This document shows, piece by piece, positions 1 to 8,974 of a stretch of 64,000 bases of DNA. The stretch comes from Aspergillus flavus. Taxonomy: Eukaryota; Ascomycota; Eurotiomycetes; Eurotiales; Aspergillaceae. Below the pieces are notes generated by a model. The model was not told the origin of the DNA. It worked only from the letters and a program-made list of their open reading frames with translations, and searched no databases. Within the stretch, counting starts at the first letter, position 1. Every line of letters starts with the position of its first letter. The DNA is taken from NCBI RefSeq assembly GCF_009017415.1, contig NC_092403.1, forward strand, positions 1,612,001-1,676,000. The letters run 5' to 3'. Made by a program: the position numbers and the translations under genes.

Positions 1-695
1 CTTACTACGTCAAGGGTACCTATGATGGTGGCATGAAGACCTTCGGCCGTGGTGTCAAGTGTACCGGTCAGAAGGAGGGTGGTGACAAGGACGCCGTCTT
101 CATCGTCGCTGACGGTGGTATTCTCCGCAACGCCATCATTGGTGCTGACCAGATTGAGGGTGTGCACTGCGAGGGTTCTTGCACCATTGAGAACGTCTGG
201 TGGCAAGAGGTCTGCGAGGGTATGTTCATTCACCATCTCAACTCTTCGTCCCTATATACATTTTGTCCAATGAACTAATAAACATGTGTAGACGCCCTCA
301 CCTTCAAGGGTACCGGCACCGGCGTCCACAAGGTCATTGGCGGTGGTGCCCAGGGCGCCGATGACAAGGTCATCCAGCACAACAGCGGCGGCTCTGCCAT
401 CATCCAGGACTTCACTGTCCAGAACTTCGGCAAGCTGTACCGCTCCTGTGGCAACTGCAAGAAGCAGTTCAAGCGTACCGTGCAGATCAGCGGTGTCAAG
501 GCCAGCAACGGCAAGACCCTGGTCGGCATTAACCCTAACCTCGGCGACTCGGCCACCATTGATGGCTGTGCTAGCAGCGTTAAGGAGATCTGTGTTGAGT
601 ACGAGGGTACTGACAACAACGGCAAGGAGCCCAAGAAGGCTCACTCCGGCCCTAGCAACACCTGCAAGTTCAAGGAGCCTTTGGCTAGCTGCTAG
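1..695 (+). CDS. Pectate lyase, family PL3 (3' part; 5' end outside window)
   Basis: Secreted pectate lyase that cleaves polygalacturonate by beta-elimination. The reading frame is already open at base 3. One intron lies at 220-291 (GTATGT donor, TGAACTAAT branch region, TGTAG acceptor) and restores the peptide VCEDALTFKG across the splice. The remaining roughly 200 residues are a repetitive beta-helix with the Cys-rich segments [13 protein letters not shown] and [13 protein letters not shown] that mark fungal PL3 enzymes. The TAG stop is at 693-695. The signal peptide and N-terminus are off the left edge. Family assignment is confident from these motifs; the PL3 subgroup is not resolved. Confidence 0.9.
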
Positions 696-1661
696 ATTAG
701 GTGGTGGGAAATCAGGGAAGACTTAGAAAGTCTTAATTGTGGCCAACATCACTCTTGTATTTTTAATATCTCATTCACTCGCTTTTAGTTAGAACCACAC
801 ATTTACCAAACCAAAATACAATATTAATCACTTAAACACTCTCTATGTCAGGAGCCCACCAGATTGAGGCCTTGTACATTCACAGTCCTTCCAGGAGCTA
901 TGTAGAAGAATCTAAAAGATACAGTAATCGCAAATGAAACCAATGCCAATCTAGAGCGCTCACACTAGGAGTAGGCTTCAAGTAGTGTGGAACTTGGATG
1001 ATTTATATCCACATGTACTTTCCGTTACCAACTATCAACCGTCCGCCTTATATTGGCTAAGGCGCAATATACAACGCATTCCTTCGCTGGAAAACTCCAA
1101 CTTGACGAGACTCATGAAGCCCTTTCATGCATTCAAAGATGGTACATAGCTAAATGCTCTAGCAATTGATGATTGAGAGTCAGCGGGGAAAGCTTTCCTA
1201 AATGCTAAGGTCTAATAACGAAACAACCTTCCTTTTTTTTGACCTTTCGCGTAGAAGTACATCGAAGATTGCTTGGAAATTGCAGTATCACTATCAAACG
1301 CGAGTCACTAGTGAGTCATGTCATCTTAAACAAGCTTGTATTTATAATCAAGATTATCAATAATCGCGAAGGTTCTGTTGGCAGCTAAGCGTTTTCAATT
1401 ACAGATGCCAAGAATTAATACGAGGCACATCACTCGATACGAAGTACGATGTCGTTCATGTTGCGATTTTGCTGGAGACCATGTATAGGCAATAGGAGGC
1501 ACCATCAAGCCACGAGGTATAAAGGTAGGGTTGAGGCCAGGGGTTGGAGGGAGCAACTCTACCGAGGAAGCCATCTCAGCAACTCTCCAGGTACTCTTGG
1601 CACGAACGAAATCTACTGTTTTTTGATCTCTTGGAATCCTTTCCCTACCAGGATAGAATAA
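696..1661. other. Intergenic, no gene seen
   Basis: No convincing ORF or RNA gene. At 1305-1314 there is a 10-bp palindrome (TCACTAGTGA) overlapping a Gcn4/AP-1-type TGAGTCA at 1312-1318, about 350 bp upstream of the SDR start. A link to that gene is only inference. Confidence 0.5.
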
Positions 1662-2426
1662 ATGGCATCCTACTCGGGCAGAAACGCGGTTGTCATCGGT
1701 GGTAGTCATGGCATCGGCCTATCAACAGCTCAGCTTCTGGTTGACAAGGGTGCAAAAGTCCTCGTCACCGGTCGAAGCCTTGGACCCATTGAAGCAGCAA
1801 AGCAACAACTAAAAGATACGGCCGAGATTGTACCATGTGATATCACTTCAACCGCTGCCATATCTGATCTTGTTCAGACGGTGCAGTCCTTTTTTGGTGC
1901 TGGACAAAGCATCGATCTTCTCTTTGTCAACGCTGGTTATGCCTCTCTGGAGCCATTCGCTACTGTGTCAGAGGAGTCTTTTCGACGAACATTCGACACT
2001 AACGTATTCGGTGCCTTCTTCGTCGCACAAAAGCTTACCCCTCTCCTTAAAGATGGTGGTTCCATCGTATTCACCACCTCGGTCGCAAACCAGGTCGGCA
2101 TCCCTGGCATGGCGACGTACTCGGCTTCCAAGGCTGCCGTCCGGTCTTTCGTGCAGACATTAGCAGCAGAGCTGGTTAATCGGAGAATACGGGTCAACGC
2201 AGTCTCTCCCGGTTTTGTGAAAACCCCAACGATGGGTGTTGCAAGCGCCTCGAGTGATGATCTACGGGAGTTCGAAAACCAGGGTGTTCAGACTACACCC
2301 TTAGGTAGGGTTGGAGAACCGATCGAGGTTGCGCGTGCCGTTTTGTTCCTCGCGTTCGAGGCCACCTTCACAACGGGCTCGGAGGTGACACTTGATGGTG
2401 GGTTAGCGCTACTGAAGGCGCATTAG
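1662..2426 (+). CDS. Short-chain dehydrogenase/reductase (classical SDR)
   Basis: Intronless 254-residue NAD(P)-dependent oxidoreductase of normal classical-SDR length. The Rossmann glycine motif GGSHGIG is at residues 13-19. The structural NAG motif is in VNAGYAS and the catalytic YSASK follows the conserved serine of the TTS segment. The C-terminus carries the usual SPGFVKTP and TGSEVTLDGG segments. The start is the first ATG of the frame and immediately precedes the Rossmann fold. The substrate cannot be told from sequence. The gene is convergent with the imine-reductase-like gene at 2941-3828, with 514 bp between the stops. Confidence 0.9.
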   Translation: MASYSGRNAVVIGGSHGIGLSTAQLLVDKGAKVLVTGRSLGPIEAAKQQLKDTAEIVPCDITSTAAISDLVQTVQSFFGAGQSIDLLFVNAGYASLEPFATVSEESFRRTFDTNVFGAFFVAQKLTPLLKDGGSIVFTTSVANQVGIPGMATYSASKAAVRSFVQTLAAELVNRRIRVNAVSPGFVKTPTMGVASASSDDLREFENQGVQTTPLGRVGEPIEVARAVLFLAFEATFTTGSEVTLDGGLALLKAH

Positions 2427-2940
2427 TGATGTGTTGTTGAATCTGTGCGAGGCGGGGCTGTAGGCTTTTACTATATGTATTCAGAGTGATTCAAGGATGA
2501 AATGAAGTTGCTACAAAGGCCTAAAGATGATCTTTGTCTTGTAATCATCCTCTACTGGTCTTATACTAGGTTTTGATAATCAATCGTCTTCAATTCGCCT
2601 TCAATGTATGTCTCAGGGTTAGAACCTATGACCAGGGCCATTCGAACATCTCTTAATACATATTCACCATGTTAATGTATTATCTATCAGCGAAAGAGGG
2701 TGTTACAATTTATTAGCTCCACCGTCAATTGCACATCTTACCTTCGCGAAGACAGATATCCAAGTTTCTCTGGCCCGTTATCACCTTCATCCTGGGAAGC
2801 GGATTAAGGGGCCTGCTTACCAAGCGCGGAAGTGTAAAGTAGTTTGGAATGAACGAAAGGATCAATTGCTATATGCTACCATATAGTATTACGATTAGTA
2901 ATAAAATAGCTTTGGTGCAACGAAGGATGCTAGCGATCCC
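2427..2940. other. Convergent 3' intergenic region
   Basis: AT-rich stretch holding the 3' ends of two convergent genes. No ORF, repeat or RNA gene was recognised. Confidence 0.5.
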
Positions 2941-3828
2941 TTAATCTACATTTTTGCCCACCTTAAAGTATTCAATCAGCGCTGATAGATCCTCACCCCC
3001 ATGCCCCTCACCCACTGCTTGCTCTATCAACGCTTTTATCGGAAGGATCATCTGTGAGGAGACCCTCTGCTCCTCGCCAGCTCTGATAATGTTTTCCACT
3101 CCGGCCAATTGCATTCCCAGGTTGGATCCCTGTGTGGCATAGTCACCATCGTCGATCTGTTTCGCGATAGAACTAAGATATCCCGTCATTGCCGACAACC
3201 ATGGAGTCAGAAGCGGCAATAATCCGGTGGCGGTAGTACTAGTATCCTGCCCGGACTTGATCAGAGCAACTGCATGCAGGAACCCGGAGAAGAGACCGTA
3301 CATTCCCGACAACAAAGCCAAGTCATGCAAAGAGGCAGACCCTGCATCGGTGCCGAGATATTTGCTCATCCCAAGGAGAGACAGATGACTTTCGATGCTC
3401 TGGAACAGCTCAAGAGACTCTCCGCTGTAAAGCAGGACAGCGTGCGGGGAGCCAATCATGGTGGGAACCGCCATAATACCGCCGTGGATGTACCGTGCTC
3501 CGTGGGAGGTGACGAAATCCGCGAGTTTACGAGCCTGGTTTGGTGTTCCATTGGTAAGGTTGACAATGGTCTTGCTGGGCAGAGTTTGTAATGCATCCCG
3601 TAGAGCATCCTCGACAACTTGATTGTTAAGGAGGCATATAATGATGAGGTCGTTGGCGTTTACCCCCTCCGAGATTGTAGAGGCTAGCTTGGCACCCTGC
3701 TCAACGAGCGGGATTGCCTTTGCGGTGGTTCGATTCCAGACGGATGTCTTATAGCCATGTTCAAGATACTTGGCTGCGAGCGCTGTTCCCATAGCACCGA
3801 GGCCGAATATGCCTATGTGCTTCGACAT
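2941..3828 (-). CDS. Imine-reductase-like NADP-binding oxidoreductase (6PGDH/beta-HAD superfamily)
   Basis: Intronless, 295 residues. The N-terminal Rossmann motif is GLGAMG at about residues 8-13. Later segments match the imine reductase branch of the 6-phosphogluconate/3-hydroxyisobutyrate dehydrogenase superfamily better than HIBADH: LLNNQ, LTNGTPNQA, and HGGIMAVPTMIGSPHAVLLYSG (spread over residues about 85-165), followed by an all-helical dimerisation domain. Family members reduce cyclic or acyclic imines with NADPH. The start at 3828 was chosen because it directly precedes the fold; the frame stays open 26 codons upstream to another ATG at 3906, so a longer form is possible. A TGACTCA motif lies 114 bp upstream. 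The physiological substrate is unknown. Confidence 0.82.
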   Translation of the reverse strand: MSKHIGIFGLGAMGTALAAKYLEHGYKTSVWNRTTAKAIPLVEQGAKLASTISEGVNANDLIIICLLNNQVVEDALRDALQTLPSKTIVNLTNGTPNQARKLADFVTSHGARYIHGGIMAVPTMIGSPHAVLLYSGESLELFQSIESHLSLLGMSKYLGTDAGSASLHDLALLSGMYGLFSGFLHAVALIKSGQDTSTTATGLLPLLTPWLSAMTGYLSSIAKQIDDGDYATQGSNLGMQLAGVENIIRAGEEQRVSSQMILPIKALIEQAVGEGHGGEDLSALIEYFKVGKNVD

Positions 3829-4473
3829 TGTGAGGTATGGATGATTGTGTTGTTTCCTTGGGGTGTTGAAAGTAGACCATCCTCGCAACCCCATTTGTAT
3901 GCACACATTTCCGGGAAAAGCTCTATCAGTGAAGGTTGTTGTGACTCAACGCTGATTTGAAATCAATAATTAATAAGTTCGTATTCTTTGTGTTTCCAGG
4001 CACCTCACCTGCTATATCGAAGCTCGTATTCCAACTTGGCAATCAACCCTGCTTGAGGTATGCCAAGGTTCTGAAATAGGATTTTCCTACTGTCTTCTAC
4101 TACTGGCTTCATTAGATGTTTTAGATTGTGCATCCTTTCTAGGGCTGGAAGTTGGCCCGAAAGCATTTGCCAAAACATTGATTGGTTCAGTACAACAAGC
4201 CCCATGGTTTGAATATATATAATCTCAACGAAGTTGACCTTGTCGGTAAACCCCTCGAAAGCATACCAAATAGAACCGCCAAGTAAATTGTAAGCTGTCT
4301 TGAAGGTTAATAGCAGCTGAACCGTGCTGGATTCCGGCTTATGGTAAGACTCCGGTCTTTGAAGGAACTGTACAAGTGCAACCTCTGTAAGAAATATTTT
4401 GCATTTTTAGATGCGGGTGTTAAAAAATAATAATAGAATATATTATTAATTAGGATGAATGAAACCATGAATT
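3829..4473. other. Intergenic with an unassigned 66-codon minus-strand ORF
   Basis: Upstream region of the imine-reductase-like gene and of the tRNA. A minus-strand ORF at 4005-4205 encodes 66 residues with no recognised motif; it is too weak to call a gene. Confidence 0.4.
3942..3948. promoter_or_regulatory. Gcn4/CpcA-type TGACTCA motif
   Basis: TGACTCA within the near-palindrome GTTGTGACTCAAC, 114 bp upstream of the imine-reductase-like ATG. Known bZIP (Gcn4/CpcA) consensus; use here is inference. Confidence 0.35.
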
Positions 4474-4545
4474 GGCCGGCTGGCCCAATGGCAAGGCGCT
4501 TGACTACGAATCAAGAGATTGCAGGTTCGACCCCTGCGTCGGTCA
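4474..4545 (+). tRNA. tRNA-Arg (anticodon ACG)
   Basis: A 72-nt cloverleaf without intron. The acceptor arms GGCCGGC (4474-4480) and GTCGGTC (4538-4544) pair with two G-U wobbles, and the discriminator is A at 4545. The anticodon stem CTTGA/TCAAG encloses loop CTACGAA with anticodon ACG at 4506-4508. The T stem GCAGG/CCTGC (4521-4525 and 4533-4537) encloses TTCGACC. Internal A and B boxes (TGGCCCAATGG and GGTTCGACCCC) fit Pol III. ACG is read as ICG after deamination and decodes CGU/CGC/CGA. A T-run follows at once. Confidence 0.95.
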
Positions 4546-4548
4546 TTC

Positions 4549-4554
4549 TTTTTT
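4549..4554 (+). terminator. RNA polymerase III T-tract terminator
   Basis: Six T residues start four bases after the tRNA 3' end, the usual Pol III stop. Confidence 0.8.
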
Positions 4555-5170
4555 GCTTTATCTTATTTTTCCCCTCGAGGTCGAGACTCGCGTCACACAG
4601 CATAGTGCCAAGTTCAGGCTTACACTCATAATCCGATGTCTCAACACCCATTTTTATTAGCGAGATATATCTCTGGAACGCTCTATATCTATTCCGACTG
4701 ATTCCCAGTCACGAGCTGGGCCGGCGACCAACCAACGAATGTTGACCATCACCAGGTTTATACACAATAATTAGTTGAGATGATAAGGCGGCAATTCGAA
4801 ACAGAGATATCCACAAGAAAATCACCAATCGATGCCTAATGTATATTCCAAACTGGATAGACGAATTAGGCGTCTACTGGTTTAGTTCTATTCTTAGAGC
4901 AATACGGATCGAGGAGGTGAGTTGCAAGACAATCCATATCCTTATTCTATCCTCTATCCTAGAGTAGCCAAGTCTTCAAGGAGAGGGTCTATAACTAAGT
5001 AGATAAATGTATACAAAGCCCTTGCTATTACATTTTCGACTTGTAAGTTATGGCTAGTCTCAGAAGATAGATATATTATTTCTAACTATTTGAGTAATAC
5101 CAGCTCTAATTACTATATTGCCTGCCTTTTATCTAACCATCCAAACAACACTATCTAGCAACGATCGTTT
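4555..5170. other. AT-rich intergenic region beside the tRNA
   Basis: TA-rich sequence with no ORF, lying between the tRNA and a decayed gene. The composition and the neighbouring pseudogene suggest old, mutated DNA. A repeat-induced point mutation origin is only a guess. Confidence 0.4.
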
Positions 5171-5749
5171 ATGTGGCTCTCTATACGTGGAGGCAAGCCG
5201 ACAATGTTAGGCAAGGAAACTATGTAAGTTGATTACCCAGGAGCCTTTTAATGTATTATATAGAAAGACTAATATTCTGCCTAATCTAGATACTACTGGG
5301 CCTTGGTTGTTGGGCCAACGGTTGAAATAGAGAGGGGTATGGGTGTCTGTTACCACGCAAAGAAGAGACTAAAAGCGGGAGAGGGCTTAGAATAGTACTT
5401 TGAGGAGTGTGACTGTCCACTCGCCTCTACTAATATGCTACTTGTTTGTATTGTGGTTGGAAAGGTAGTGGATGAGAGTCGCTTGGTCCAAATTCTGCGC
5501 AGTACTCCTACCCAAGAAGGCTAACCGGGGTGGAATTGTATCTCATGGGTAAAGGAGGCACTAGGATTACTCGTCGCGGATGTAAAGGCTCTTGGAACGA
5601 GCATCACGAGATGGGATCAAGTGCATAACGAGGCGAATGGTTATGGTCAGAAAAAGAAAGACCAGCACCAATTTGATGGTCAGGGTAACTTGGATATGAG
5701 AAAGGTCCTAACATGCGACTTAATGGAATTGAAGGAAGTCGTTATATGA
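5171..5749 (+). pseudogene. Decayed copy of a fungal hypothetical-protein family (DUF6914-like)
   Basis: A small two-exon gene can still be read. Exon 1 gives RGGKPTMLGKET, then an intron at 5224-5289 (GTAAGT to CTAG). Exon 2, in one frame from 5291 to a TGA at 5747-5749, gives YYWALVVGPT, YHAKKRLKAGEG, STNMLLV, GWNCISWVKEAL, KALGTSITRWD and KKKDQHQFDGQGN. From memory these resemble a fungal family of about 150-residue uncharacterised proteins (I believe Pfam DUF6914). Two in-frame stops break exon 2: TAG at 5393-5395, where the family usually has Trp, and TAA at 5522-5524. The 5' end also seems out of frame. The rest of exon 2 has no frameshift, so inactivation looks recent. Family name is moderately sure; the broken state is directly visible. 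Confidence 0.7.
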
Positions 5750-5773
5750 GTCATGGTAGTTAGCCAGAATTAC

Positions 5774-6607
5774 TCATGTATCCCCAAAGTATTCTTGACG
5801 GATCCGTTCCATCCTCAGCTCTTGAGGCATTGGTTGTAGGAACTTGTTAATCTCATTAACCCAAAAGGAGTTTTGTGGGTTGACCTGTTGGGCACATGTG
5901 TACTCCCAATATGATGGATACCAGCCAGCCGTTTCCCAATCGATTATACCAACAATATCATCTCCACGAATGAGAATATTTAGGCTGCTAAGGTCCCCAT
6001 GGGTGAAGACCGATGGCCAGGTTTTGCTTTGTTGGTTGATAAGATCCTGGATCTGGGGGTCAAGGCCGGGATCAAATTCCATGCCCATTCGTAAATGCCG
6101 ATGGAAGTCTTGGACTGTATTAAATGGGCCGAAGTGTAAAGAACGTCCCGGCACACGACAATCGAAGAGTGGTCCACCATCAACGGAAGCGACCACGATA
6201 TCAGCAGGAGGCTGGAGTTCCCGCATTTCAGCAACCATTTTTGCCAACTGTGAAAGAAGCTTGGCCTTGGACTCCTCATTTTGGTGAACCCAGCCACTAC
6301 CAATGATGTCCCCCTTGATTCTTTCCAACACGATATACGTCAATCCATGATGAGTAAAGGAACATAAAACTTTTGGCACTGGTATAGACGTATGCCGCTG
6401 TATGAAACGCAGTGTTGATGCTTCAGACAAATGGACACGGCGCCCGTACTTCACACATAGTTTGTCTGTCAACATGAGAACATTTCCGTGGCAAGGTCGA
6501 AAATGCTTAAGAATTTTGACTGCTAACAGTGTCGAATATCGAGAGAGAATTCCGTTATTGACAGGCTTGGATACATTTTGCGTGGACTGTGATAAAGTGA
6601 GGGCCAT
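5774..6607 (-). CDS. Aminoglycoside-phosphotransferase-fold kinase (APH family)
   Basis: Intronless, 277 residues, protein-kinase-like fold of the APH/choline-kinase type that phosphorylates small molecules. The nucleotide-binding lysine is probably K53 in LCVKYG, with E62 nearby. The catalytic loop HGDLSSLNIL has D205 and N210, and the metal-binding aspartate is D223 in IIDWETAG. All core residues are present. Fungi have many such paralogs of unknown substrate, so antibiotic resistance should not be inferred. It is divergent from the methylaspartate ammonia-lyase gene across 500 bp, and its stop lies only 25 bp from the pseudogene's stop. Confidence 0.85.
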   Translation of the reverse strand: MALTLSQSTQNVSKPVNNGILSRYSTLLAVKILKHFRPCHGNVLMLTDKLCVKYGRRVHLSEASTLRFIQRHTSIPVPKVLCSFTHHGLTYIVLERIKGDIIGSGWVHQNEESKAKLLSQLAKMVAEMRELQPPADIVVASVDGGPLFDCRVPGRSLHFGPFNTVQDFHRHLRMGMEFDPGLDPQIQDLINQQSKTWPSVFTHGDLSSLNILIRGDDIVGIIDWETAGWYPSYWEYTCAQQVNPQNSFWVNEINKFLQPMPQELRMERIRQEYFGDT

Positions 6608-6981
6608 GTTGTACGGGCGCCATTATGGAAGAAAAGTCAGTGCCTGAGAGAAAAATGATTCCTTATCTGCAAAAAAAGTGTTTAGTATCACCGAGAGTGG
6701 CATCTAGAAAACAATCATCGTGAGAGACGGTGATAGAGGGTTCCGACTCTCGGAATAACCTGGCCTAATGGGGACGTCACGTGAATTAACAGATTGTCGC
6801 AGCAATGTTGATATAATACTGTAGGTCGGCATTGTAGACGAACGTACACTACCTGTACCTGGGCATTGGGCGACTTCGTCAATTGAACACATTGCCAGAG
6901 GTGCATACTCGCATCATGAGCTCGATGGGGTCAAACTAGGCACAGAATCTTGACGCCGATCACATCTCCATGTCCAGCTTC

Positions 6982-7046
6982 CTTCCGGTGGGAAGAGATC
7001 CACACAGACTGAACTACTGTGTGGGTTTTCCTCCGGAAGTATATAT
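6982..7046. promoter_or_regulatory. Nested inverted repeats followed by a TATA box, upstream of the ammonia-lyase
   Basis: Outer arms CTTCCGG (6982-6988) and CCGGAAG (7033-7039) enclose inner arms CCACACAG (7000-7007) and CTGTGTGG (7017-7024), all perfect. TATATAT follows at 7040-7046, 62 bp before the ATG at 7108. The architecture suggests a regulator-binding site next to the core promoter; the protein is unknown. Confidence 0.5.
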
Positions 7047-7107
7047 GTAGGTACTTTGCATCGTACTAGACCCTTAGAACCAGGTATTATCAATTGTCAC
7101 CAGTATC

Positions 7108-8358
7108 ATGCACCCATCTGATGTTCAATTCGTTGTCGGTCTTTCCGGGTATTTCGTGAAAGACCTCCAAGCAGTCCGACAGAGTCCAACATACGATCCA
7201 CTAATTGACAATATACGCCCTCAAACACCCGGTTTCAAGAGTGTAGTACAAGCTGGTCAAGCTATCTCTATCCTGATACATCTCCCAAACGGGACAATTG
7301 CACTTGGTGATTGTGCGGACGTTATCTTTTCGGGAGCTGCGTCTCGGGACCCCCTCTTCATCGCCGAAGAGCATCTTCCTATCTTAGAGTCTGTTGTCAA
7401 GCCTCGACTCCTGACATGCGACGTTACTCAATTTCGGCAAAATGCAATTGTGATGGACGGGCCATGGCCGGAGTTACAGCATGCCAAATTGCACTCCGCC
7501 GTTAGATATGGGATTACGCAGGCGCTCCTCGCGGCTACTGCATTGGTGCATCGATGCACCATGGCTGAGATTATATCGCGCGAATGGGGGACCGCATTGT
7601 CACGTCATCCGATTGACATCCTGGCCTCTTGTCACCGGAACGATCACTTGCAATTGGACCGAATGATTATGAAACGAGTCCCAATGCTCCCCCATGCCTC
7701 CTTCGTGCATGTACACGACATAGGGCCCAAAGGCCAAGCCCTAATAGACTATATAGAGATAGTATCTCAACGTGTCCAAGAGCGAGGAAGCCCTGGATAC
7801 CGTCCTCGACTTCACTTCGACGTCTACGGAACAATCGGTGATCTGTTCCCCGACAATGAAACCCTAGTGTCTTTCCTTGGTCAGCTACAGCGATCCGCCC
7901 AGCCATACGATCTGCTCATCGAATCCCCAATCATCGAACCCACTCAGTCCGAACAAATCCGACGATTAACGAATCTGCGGCAACTCCTGCGACAGCGGTC
8001 GATCCAGGTCCAGATTGTCGCCGACGAATGGTGCAATACGCTCGAGGATATCCGGAAATTCGCTGATGCGGGGGCCGTGGATTACGTGCAGATCAAGATG
8101 CCGGACCTGGGAGGGGTACAGAACAGCATTGACGCCGTACTTTATTGTCAGGACAAGGGCGTGGGCTGCTGTCTTGGGGGCTCGGCCAATGAAACTGAGG
8201 TTTCTGCCCGGGTTACGGCGCATGTCGCCTTGGCCACGAAACCGGGTTTCCTGCTCTCGAAGCCTGGGATCGGGGCTGATGAGGGCGTCATGATTCTTAC
8301 CAATGAGATGTTGCGTGCGTCTGCCTTGGCGGGGAGGACAAGGGTGAGTCGGTTGTAA
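7108..8358 (+). CDS. Methylaspartate ammonia-lyase (enolase superfamily)
   Basis: Intronless, 416 residues, close to the length of the clostridial and Citrobacter enzymes (about 413). The family catalyses reversible anti-elimination of ammonia from (2S,3S)-3-methylaspartate to give mesaconate. Conserved landmarks sit at nearly the same numbers as in the characterised bacterial enzymes: H196 in LPHA, D238 in HFDVYG, E272 in IESP, D306 in VADEWCNT (the three Mg ligands) and the catalytic lysine K330 in QIKMPDLGG. The N-terminal segments GDCADVIFSGAASRDPLF and the C-terminal NETEVSAR are also intact. The gene is divergent from the APH-type kinase and convergent with the 2-oxoglutarate oxygenase. 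In bacteria the enzyme acts in glutamate fermentation via glutamate mutase; no mutase is visible here, so the fungal role is open. Confidence 0.9.
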   Translation: MHPSDVQFVVGLSGYFVKDLQAVRQSPTYDPLIDNIRPQTPGFKSVVQAGQAISILIHLPNGTIALGDCADVIFSGAASRDPLFIAEEHLPILESVVKPRLLTCDVTQFRQNAIVMDGPWPELQHAKLHSAVRYGITQALLAATALVHRCTMAEIISREWGTALSRHPIDILASCHRNDHLQLDRMIMKRVPMLPHASFVHVHDIGPKGQALIDYIEIVSQRVQERGSPGYRPRLHFDVYGTIGDLFPDNETLVSFLGQLQRSAQPYDLLIESPIIEPTQSEQIRRLTNLRQLLRQRSIQVQIVADEWCNTLEDIRKFADAGAVDYVQIKMPDLGGVQNSIDAVLYCQDKGVGCCLGGSANETEVSARVTAHVALATKPGFLLSKPGIGADEGVMILTNEMLRASALAGRTRVSRL

Positions 8359-8974
8359 AGTTTGGATGGAGATGGTGGCTAGCTGAGCCCTGATCTGTGC
8401 ACGGATAGTAGCTTTTTAGTCAACAGAGTATACAGTTTACTCCCCTGTTTCTTCCCGTCTACCCCTCTTCTTGTCTATGCAGAACCCCCTCTTTCTGCTA
8501 ATTTAGCTGCACTTTAATTTGATCCCAGTGGCGGATTATTCACCAAAGAATGCGACAGGTGTTGTGGAGACCTGAGAACATAAGGCCAAAGCGCCGATCA
8601 AAGTTATTGGAGCGGCCCGCCAATGGGTTGAAACTGTATATCATCGGTCCCGCTGGCTGCCCGGTTACAAGTTGGCAAGCAGGTGGATCTCTTACACATT
8701 ACAGAGTACTGACTACGCGCTCGAGATCATTATCAAACAAGTAATTCATCCGAACTTCCCCACTTGAGCTTCATGGTCATCAAGTTTCGAGCACATTTAC
8801 TATGCAAGTACCCCAACACGATGGTACTATAAGTGGTTCGTTGAGCAAGTTTCTCGAATAAGTTCTCAAACAGGGTTTCCAATTTCGAGATCAAAAGAGT
8901 CTTATTGGTCATGGAAGAGTTGAAGCAAAAAACTAGGTATAATCCGTGGAGTAAGGCCCCAAAGATACGATCAA
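8359..8974. other. Convergent 3' intergenic region
   Basis: Between the ammonia-lyase and oxygenase stops. No gene or repeat recognised. Confidence 0.5.

Noticed and set aside
4005..4205. 66-codon minus-strand ORF before the tRNA
   Set aside because: Starts with ATG but shows no recognisable family and no supporting signals.
5774..6607. Antibiotic-resistance reading of the APH-type kinase
   Set aside because: Fungal APH-fold kinases are a broad family of unknown small-molecule kinases; the fold alone does not indicate resistance.
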